NCBI GenBank assembly: GCA_963829235.1
Contig: CAWHIF010000006.1
Location: forward strand, 285,050-349,049
Length of the DNA: 64,000 nucleotides
DNA from: Bog-756 sp963829235
GTDB lineage: Bacteria > Actinomycetota > Acidimicrobiia > Acidimicrobiales > RAAP-2
Reading direction: 5' to 3'
Shown one piece after another: positions 59,037-64,000 of the stretch (within the stretch, counting starts at the first letter, position 1; each line of letters begins with the position of its first letter). The notes under the pieces are model-generated. The model was not told where the DNA came from, searched no databases, and saw only the letters and a list, made by a program, of their open reading frames with translations. Position numbers and translations under genes: made by a program.

Positions 59037-60687
59037 GACCGCAGTCGCACCGGCCGCCCTTCGGCGTCCGGTGCAGGAGGGGCGCTCTTCGAGGGTCGTC
59101 GTCCTGCGGCAGACGGCGCGCAAGGCGGGGCGCTCGGGGGCGATATGGGGCTACATCTTCGGCGTCGTGGTGGCGTCCTCGGCCATCAGCTACACGAGGA
59201 TCTACAAGACCCGGACCGAGCGGGAGCACCTGGCCGCTGCGTTCGGGTCGAACAACGCGACGAGGGCGTTGTTCGGTCCCGCACCGCACCTGCAGACGGT
59301 GGCCGGTTTCACGGTGTTGAAGGCGTCCATGTCGCTGATGATCCTCGGCGCCATCTGGGGCCTGCTGACCTCCACCCGGTTGCTGCGCGGGGAGGAGGAC
59401 GCCGGTCGATGGGAGCTGTTCCTGACCGGACAGACGACCCGGCGGGGGGCCAGCGGCCAGGCGCTCGGTGGTCTGGCCGTCGGGGTCGCCACGTTGTGGG
59501 CCATCACGGCCGTGTTCACCGTGGCGGCCGGGCACGACTCGATGGTCGACATCGCGGCCGGTCCGGGTGCCTTCTTCGCCCTCGCCTTGGTGTCGACCGC
59601 CGTCATGTTCGTGGCTGTCGGCGCCCTCACCAGCCAACTGGCTGCCACCCGCCGCCAAGCAGCCGCCTATGCCGGGTGGTTCCTCGGCGCCTCCTACGCC
59701 CTCAGGATGGTCGCCGACGCCGGCGTGGGTCTGCACGGGCTCATCTGGGCCTCACCGCTCGGCTGGGTCGAGGAACTCCAGCCGCTCACCGGTCCCCGGC
59801 CACTCGCGCTCCTGCCGATCTTCGGGTTCACCGCCGCGGTGGCCCTGGTCGCCGTGCACTTGGCCGCCGACCGCGATGTCAGCGCCGGCATCCTGCCCGA
59901 CCGCGCCCATGCCCGGGCCCGGACCCGGCTCCTCTCCGGTCAGCTGGGCCTGACCGTGCGACTCGTCCGACCGACCGTCATCGCATGGATCTGCGCCCTG
60001 GGCGCCACCGGGTTGGTGCTGGGCCTGATCGCCAAGTCCGCCGGCACGACGATCTCGGGCTCGTCGGTGAAGACCGTCTTCTCCCGCCTCGGGGCCCCCG
60101 GCACCGGAGCCGGGGCCTTCCTCGGCGTGTCGTTCCTCATCGTGGCCGTCCTTGTCGCCTTCGTGGCGGCCGGACAGGCCACCGCGGCGCGCCTGGAAGA
60201 AGCGCAGGGCCGGCTCGACCACCTCCTGGTCGGGCCGGTGTCCCGCCTCTCCTGGCTCGCCGGCCGGGTCGGGGTGGCCGTCGTCGTGCTCCTGGCCGGG
60301 GGCGTTGTCGCCGGCATCGCCACCTGGCTGGGCACGATCTCGCAGAACGCTCAGGTGGGCTTGGCCACGTTGCTCGACGCCGGACTGAACGTCGTCCCAC
60401 CGGCCGTGTGCCTCCTCGGCATCGGGGTCCTGGCCATGGGCGTCTGGCCGCGGGCCACCTCGAACGCCGTCTACGTCGTCTTGGGCTGGTCGCTGCTCGT
60501 CGAACTCGTCGGCGGCGTCTTCACCACCAGCCACTGGCTGGCCGACACGTCGCTCTTCCACCAGATGGCCGCCGCACCGGCCGTCAGGCCGGACTGGACC
60601 ACCGGGGCGGTGATGGTCGGCATCGGCGCCGCCTGTGCCGGCGTCGGGGCCCTGGCCTTCCGCCTCAGGGACGTGCAAGGCGAATGA
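59014..60687 (+). CDS. ABC exporter permease (two-repeat, about 12 helices)
   Basis: A 557-residue membrane protein with about 12 transmembrane helices in two similar halves (about 1-270 and 285-557). The soluble loops TRLLRGEEDAGRWELFLTGQ and AARLEEAQGRLDHLLVGPVS are equivalent in the two repeats. It is the partner of the preceding ATPase, and together with it forms an antibiotic/lipid-type exporter. ATG at 59014 overlaps the ATPase gene by 23 bp. Confidence 0.88.
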   Translation: MGTPLSAETAVAPAALRRPVQEGRSSRVVVLRQTARKAGRSGAIWGYIFGVVVASSAISYTRIYKTRTEREHLAAAFGSNNATRALFGPAPHLQTVAGFTVLKASMSLMILGAIWGLLTSTRLLRGEEDAGRWELFLTGQTTRRGASGQALGGLAVGVATLWAITAVFTVAAGHDSMVDIAAGPGAFFALALVSTAVMFVAVGALTSQLAATRRQAAAYAGWFLGASYALRMVADAGVGLHGLIWASPLGWVEELQPLTGPRPLALLPIFGFTAAVALVAVHLAADRDVSAGILPDRAHARARTRLLSGQLGLTVRLVRPTVIAWICALGATGLVLGLIAKSAGTTISGSSVKTVFSRLGAPGTGAGAFLGVSFLIVAVLVAFVAAGQATAARLEEAQGRLDHLLVGPVSRLSWLAGRVGVAVVVLLAGGVVAGIATWLGTISQNAQVGLATLLDAGLNVVPPAVCLLGIGVLAMGVWPRATSNAVYVVLGWSLLVELVGGVFTTSHWLADTSLFHQMAAAPAVRPDWTTGAVMVGIGAACAGVGALAFRLRDVQGE

Positions 60688-60711
60688 TCCACGTCGGGAT
60701 GCAGGCGACGA

Positions 60712-60807
60712 GTGGTCGTCGAGGACGGTCGGATCAGCCGCATCTACGCCATGCGCAACCCACAAAAGCTCGGATGGCTGGGGAAGGTGGCGGAATTGCG
60801 GCGGTGA
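60712..60807 (+). pseudogene. 3' remnant of an ECF41-like sigma factor gene
   Basis: An open stretch of 31 codons reads VVVEDGRISRIYAMRNPQKL and then GWLGKVAELRR, stop at 60807. This is the closing part of ECF41-type sigma factors, whose C-terminal SnoaL-like domain ends with a conserved NPxKL motif. Nothing upstream matches: the exporter permease ends 25 bp before. It is therefore a fragment, left by a deletion or insertion, probably non-functional. Confidence 0.65.
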
Positions 60808-60856
60808 CCGGCCGTTTCACTCTCGGTACCGGGTAAGGGCCCCGGCAAACGGTCGT

Positions 60857-61237
60857 CTACTTCGCCAGATTGAGGGCCACGGCTTCGCGAACGAGGTTCT
60901 TCAGTGCCTTCTCGTCGATCTTCTCACCCTCTTTGATGTCGATGGCACGCCTGACCTTCCCGTCGAGGCTGGAGTTGAAGAGCCCGGTCGGATCGTCGAG
61001 AGAAGCGCCCTTGTAGAACGTCAACTTGACGACATTCTTGTAGGTCTCGCCGGTGCAGATGCCCCCGTGGTGGGACCAGACCGGGACTCCGGGGTTCGTG
61101 GGCTTGACCCACTTCCACTCCTCGACGATGTCCGGATCGGCTTCTCCGATGATTCGTCGCACCTCGCCGAGCGTCTCGCCCCGCCAGTCGCCCAACTCCT
61201 TGATCCTCTGGTCCATCAGTTCAGAACCGTTCGTCAT
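60857..61237 (-). CDS. DUF1801-family protein
   Basis: A 126-residue protein of the DUF1801 (YdhG-like) fold. It has LGEVRRIIGEADPDIVEEWK, PVWSHHGGICTGETYKNVV and the strand KLTFYKGASLDDPTGLFNSS. These proteins are small alpha/beta domains of unknown function, common beside sigma and VOC genes in actinobacteria. ATG at 61237 gives the usual length. It lies 27 bp after the sigma factor gene on the same strand. Confidence 0.87.
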   Translation of the reverse strand: MTNGSELMDQRIKELGDWRGETLGEVRRIIGEADPDIVEEWKWVKPTNPGVPVWSHHGGICTGETYKNVVKLTFYKGASLDDPTGLFNSSLDGKVRRAIDIKEGEKIDEKALKNLVREAVALNLAK

Positions 61238-61264
61238 GTCGTTCGCCTTCTTTCTTCGATCGAT

Positions 61265-62176
61265 TCACGGATACGCCGGCTGCCCCTCACCCTGCACCGG
61301 TTCCAGTTCCAGCGCGGCGAGGATCTCGGGGTCGGCGAGCAGTTCGATGCCGGCGATGCGCCCATCGCGCACGGTGAAGCCGAAGACCGCCATGGGCCGA
61401 CCACCGACCGACACCACCGCTCCGGCCAAGCCGTCGACCAGCGCCAACCTGGCGGCCTTGGCCCCGCCGGCGAAGACTCGACCGACCGCATCGACGCCGC
61501 GCATCTCCTCGCTCAGCTCCGGGGCTCCGGCACTCGCTCTGGCCGCGGCCATCTCGACGGCCACGGAGTCGGCCCTCACCACCACGTCGGGGTCGAGCAG
61601 TCGCAGCAACCCCGCGAAGTCGCCGTGGCGGGCCGCGGCGAGGAAGGCGGTGACCACCTCGCGTTGGGTGGCGGCGGACGTGTCGGGAACGGCCGGGTCC
61701 GACTGCACCCGCCGCCGGGCCCGACTGGCCAGTTGCCGGGCCGCCACCGGGGTCCGGCCCACGATCGGGGCGATCTCCTCGAAGGGGACGGCGAACATGT
61801 CGTGGAGCACGAACGCCAGCCGCTCGGCCGGCTCCAGGGTGTCGAGGACCACCAGCAGCGCCAGGCCGACCGAGTCGGCGAGCACCGCCTCGTCTTCGGG
61901 GGAGGTCGCGGCGACCGGTTCGGGGGTCGGGTCCGGCGAGACCCTTTCCTTTCTGGCCCGGGAGCGCAGCATGTCCAGGCAGACCCGGGCCACCACGGTG
62001 GTCAGCCAGCCTCCGAGGTTGTCCACGGCTTCGGCGTCGGACCGGTTGAGCCGCAACCAGGCCTCCTGGACGGCGTCGTCGGCCTCGTGGCTCGAGCCCA
62101 GCATCCGAAGCGCCACCGTCCGGAGGCGGGCCCGGTGGGCCTCGAATTGCTCGGCCAGCAGGTCGGGGTCGCTCAC
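61265..62176 (-). CDS. ECF sigma factor with C-terminal SnoaL-like domain (SigJ-like)
   Basis: A 303-residue sigma factor. Region 2 reads ALRMLGSSHEADDAVQEAWL, region 4 reads LEPAERLAFVLHDMFAVPFE and GRTPVAARQLASRARRRV. A SnoaL/NTF2-like domain of about 120 residues follows (VVTAFLAAARHGDFAGLLRL, ending VRDGRIAGIELLADPEIL). In this class the C-terminal domain controls activity in place of a separate anti-sigma. GTG at 62176 has GGAGG eight bases upstream. It is divergent from the VOC gene at 62259. Confidence 0.88.
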   Translation of the reverse strand: MSDPDLLAEQFEAHRARLRTVALRMLGSSHEADDAVQEAWLRLNRSDAEAVDNLGGWLTTVVARVCLDMLRSRARKERVSPDPTPEPVAATSPEDEAVLADSVGLALLVVLDTLEPAERLAFVLHDMFAVPFEEIAPIVGRTPVAARQLASRARRRVQSDPAVPDTSAATQREVVTAFLAAARHGDFAGLLRLLDPDVVVRADSVAVEMAAARASAGAPELSEEMRGVDAVGRVFAGGAKAARLALVDGLAGAVVSVGGRPMAVFGFTVRDGRIAGIELLADPEILAALELEPVQGEGQPAYP

Positions 62177-62197
62177 GGTCACATCCTCCGGTTCGTG

Positions 62198-62218
62198 GTC
62201 GTCATACCTAGTGACGAC
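62198..62218. promoter_or_regulatory. inverted repeat between sigma and VOC genes
   Basis: GTCGTCA-N7-TGACGAC, 7-bp perfect arms, 22 bp upstream of the sigma GTG (62176) and 41 bp upstream of the VOC ATG (62259). Each arm holds CGTC, the core of many ECF -10 elements, so it could be two overlapping divergent promoters. Confidence 0.5.
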
Positions 62219-62258
62219 ACACCACAGGGTCGATGTGACCCACGACCTCAGGAGCACC

Positions 62259-62615
62259 ATGACCAGCACTTCCACCGAGGGAATCAAGACCGTGCTTCAT
62301 CCCGTCTCCGACCTGGAGAAGGCCAAGGCCGTCTACACCGCCCTGCTCGGCCAGCCGCCCCAGACCGACGGGCCCTATTACGTCGGCTTCGATGCCGCCG
62401 GCCAGCACATCGGGCTTGTGCCGGGCGGCGGTCCGCAGCACCTGACCTCGCCGGTGGCCTTCTGGCACGTGCCGGACATCGAGGCCAAGCTGGCCGAGAT
62501 GACCGCCGCGGGTGCCGTGGTCAAGGATCCCGCCAGCGACGTCGGCGGCGGCCGCCTGGTGGCCACCGTCACCGACCCCGACGGCAACGTACTCGGCCTG
62601 CTCCAGGACACGTAG
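62259..62615 (+). CDS. VOC-family (glyoxalase-like) protein
   Basis: A 118-residue single VOC domain. It begins with GIKTVLHPVSDLEKAKAVYT, then YYVGFDAAGQHIGLVPGG, and ends with VATVTDPDGNVLGLLQD. ATG at 62259 has AGGAG five bases upstream. Single small VOC proteins of this kind are common next to SigJ-like sigma genes; the substrate or ligand is unknown. Confidence 0.88.
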   Translation: MTSTSTEGIKTVLHPVSDLEKAKAVYTALLGQPPQTDGPYYVGFDAAGQHIGLVPGGGPQHLTSPVAFWHVPDIEAKLAEMTAAGAVVKDPASDVGGGRLVATVTDPDGNVLGLLQDT

Positions 62616-62660
62616 GCACCGATCGGCGGCCCGTCCGGTTCGACGCCGTTGCGGACCAGG

Positions 62661-63546
62661 TCAAGCTGGACCTGTACGCAGCCGCGCCCTGGCCAGGGAC
62701 GAGGCGTCGCCCCTGACGGCGCGGCCCACCCGGTCTCGCGGCGCGAGGCCGGACCCTTCATCACACGGACGATTCGCGTGGGAGCAGGCGTAGCAGCAGG
62801 CGAACAAATGAAGGAAATCCGGATCTGCCACAGGAAGGCATGACGTCAACGACGAGGCGCCGACGGCGTGGGCGCGAAGCGACAGAGCCGTAAGCCATCC
62901 GAACCCGGATGCGATCGAGAGCCGCTGGAAGACTCCGCCCTTACCGGCAAGACGTGATGCGCCCCCGAACGCCCTGCCGAAGAGCAGGAAGCTGGCCACC
63001 ATCATCAAGCCCGGTCCCCCCGAGTAGCAGGCCCAACGGTAGTCCCTGCCCCGCACGGCGGTAGCCGCGCTGGCCAAGCCGGCACTGGGTATGCCGGCAA
63101 AAATGGGAATGGCGAAGAGGTTGTGCAGCTGCCCGTGACGGGTCGGCACCGTTCGGGCGTCTCCTCTGTCGTGCGACCCCTCCTGGTCCGGTGTCCCCGT
63201 TGGGAAGCCGCTCCACGGGATCGGTGACGAACATGCCGGAGCCGATCAGACCGATGCCAACCGCCGGCGACCAGCACCGGGACCGCACGGGGACCGACCC
63301 GCTGCCGTGGGCGGCGGCCCAGGCCTCGTGCGGCGCACGAGTAGAGCACACCGGCGAGGATGAAGTTGGCGCGCTGCAACCACCCTCGACGGCCGATGGC
63401 CAGCGAACTCACCGGGAAGCGTCGCCAGTCGTACCCGGCGCGGGTCGCCCCGATCACCCTGAAGGCACCCGCGAACAGTGGCCCGGCGACGACTCCGCAT
63501 CTGAGCCGGCCGTGATCCCGGGCTGCGAACCTTCGGCTGTGGGCAC
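62661..63546 (-). pseudogene. DUF998-like membrane protein, frameshifted
   Basis: Remains of a DUF998-type membrane protein of about 220 residues. A start near GTG 63546 is followed by LRCGVVAGPLFAGAFRVIGA, then TRAGYDWRRFPVSSLAIGRR and GWLQRANFILAGVLYSCA. After a break near 63330, VGIGLIGSGMFVTDPVE appears in another frame. After one near 63170, LHNLFAIPIFAGIPSAGLAS and GFGWLTALSLRAHA follow in a third. Family similarity ends near 62867; the frame runs on to a stop at 62661 without recognisable sequence. Three or more indels are needed. Confidence 0.65.
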
Positions 63547-63575
63547 GTTGCTCAGGCTACGTCGAGGAGCTGCGG

Positions 63576-63919
63576 GTGCCGTACATGCTGCGCCGGAAGC
63601 TCAAGCACCAGCTGCGATACCCGTTCGAGCGTCGAGTCCGCCGGCAACACCCCGATGACCCTGTTTGTTGTTGGTGTTCGTCAGCAGCGGGTTCGTGCGG
63701 ACAGGGACGATGCCTGACGGGCTGCGTCAGTTCGCCGACTACCAGCCGTTCTCCGCGCTGGTCGACACCGTGCGGGGGCTGATCACCGGTGACCGGTCGG
63801 TGTCCAGCTCGGTGACCACGCCATCATCTCCATTTCTTGGTGCGTCGGCATTTGCCCTCGCCTCCTACCTCTGGGCCATCCGCCTCTACAACCGTCGTCG
63901 CGCCACGGATCCGACCTGA
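63576..63919 (+). pseudogene. DrrB-like ABC-2 permease remnant with internal loss
   Basis: The first codons from GTG 63576 (GAGGAG upstream) read VPYMLRRKLKHQLRYP, the N-terminal pattern of DrrB-type permeases. After about 30 codons the frame changes and the sequence continues only with the family's C-terminal part: FVSSGFVRTGTMPDGLRQFA, DYQPFSALVDTVRGLITGD, and the final helix to 63919. Roughly 150 central residues, with four membrane helices, are missing. It cannot encode a working permease. Confidence 0.65.
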
Positions 63920-63931
63920 ACGCCGGTGCGG

Positions 63932-63967
63932 GTAGGCCAGTGGCGTCACACCCCCGGCCTACGCCAC
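63932..63967. other. two interlocked inverted repeats
   Basis: GTAGGCC (63932-63938) pairs with GGCCTAC (63956-63962), and GTGGCGT (63940-63946) pairs with ACGCCAC (63961-63967). The order A-B-A'-B' means the two hairpins compete or could form a pseudoknot. It lies just after the DrrB-like remnant and may be a terminator. Confidence 0.35.
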
Positions 63968-64000
63968 GCCTGGGAAGTACGAAGTGAACGGTGTCCGGGT

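Overview
This is 64 kb of high-GC chromosomal DNA. Almost every gene family is typical of Actinobacteria: a WS/DGAT acyltransferase, an ECF sigma with an RskA-type anti-sigma, DUF2252, DUF4395, a GAP/SfLAP membrane protein, an RHH + DUF4097 pair, DUF1801 and SigJ-like sigma factors. Starts are often GTG. A complete System I cytochrome c maturation set, rather than ResBC, together with a fused LivHM permease, makes a deep actinobacterial lineage such as the class Acidimicrobiia plausible. That placement is inference. No phage, integrase, IS element, CRISPR array, rRNA or tRNA was recognised.

Layout. 1-5.9 kb: mixed single genes (a cut MDR oxidoreductase, alpha/beta hydrolase, LigB-type dioxygenase, PPOX-family protein, anchored protein, ArsR-SRPBCC fusion, acetyltransferase). 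5.9-15.9 kb: one long leftward transcript, enoyl-CoA hydratase - gmd - ccdA - ccmABCDEFG - ccmHI, many genes overlapping by 4 bp. 16-22.6 kb: glycosyltransferase, TetR, ECF sigma/anti-sigma divergent from a diiron protein, DUF4395, LMW phosphatase, acyl-CoA dehydrogenase. 22.8-27.4 kb: cold-shock gene, cysS and valS, the last two divergent with 21 bp between starts. 27.4-32.3 kb: a branched-chain amino-acid-type ABC importer. 32.4-35.3 kb: esterase divergent from a WS/DGAT. 35.2-42.2 kb: beta-propeller lipoprotein, UBP zinc finger, DUF885 protein, EAL-GAF phosphodiesterase, and an NPP-like hydrolase paired with a PhnZ-like HD oxygenase. 42.3-46 kb: TetR, Baeyer-Villiger-type monooxygenase and zinc alcohol dehydrogenase. 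46-51.4 kb: ArsR regulator, methyltransferase, GAP protein, DUF2252, MarR-VOC fusion. 51.5-56.8 kb: a run of broken genes. 57-60.7 kb: TetR plus ABC exporter. 60.7-64 kb: sigma-factor remnant, DUF1801, SigJ-like sigma, VOC protein, and two broken membrane-protein genes.

Two themes stand out. First, regulators sit beside well-formed inverted repeats: a four-half-site array before the MarR-VOC gene, twin TGCCAT palindromes at the RHH gene, a 20-bp palindrome before the TetR-exporter operon, and a mirror-symmetric pair of ECF-type promoters at 54.9 kb. Several regulators are fused to another domain (ArsR-SRPBCC, MarR-VOC, ArsR with a long N-terminal domain). Second, reading frames are broken in nine places or genes. 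Three single breaks lie at about 31.3, 35.8 and 38.1 kb. Dense clusters lie at 51.5-56.8 and 62.7-63.9 kb, where protein sequence stays conserved across each break. That pattern fits indel errors in the assembly, or very recent gene decay, better than old pseudogenes.
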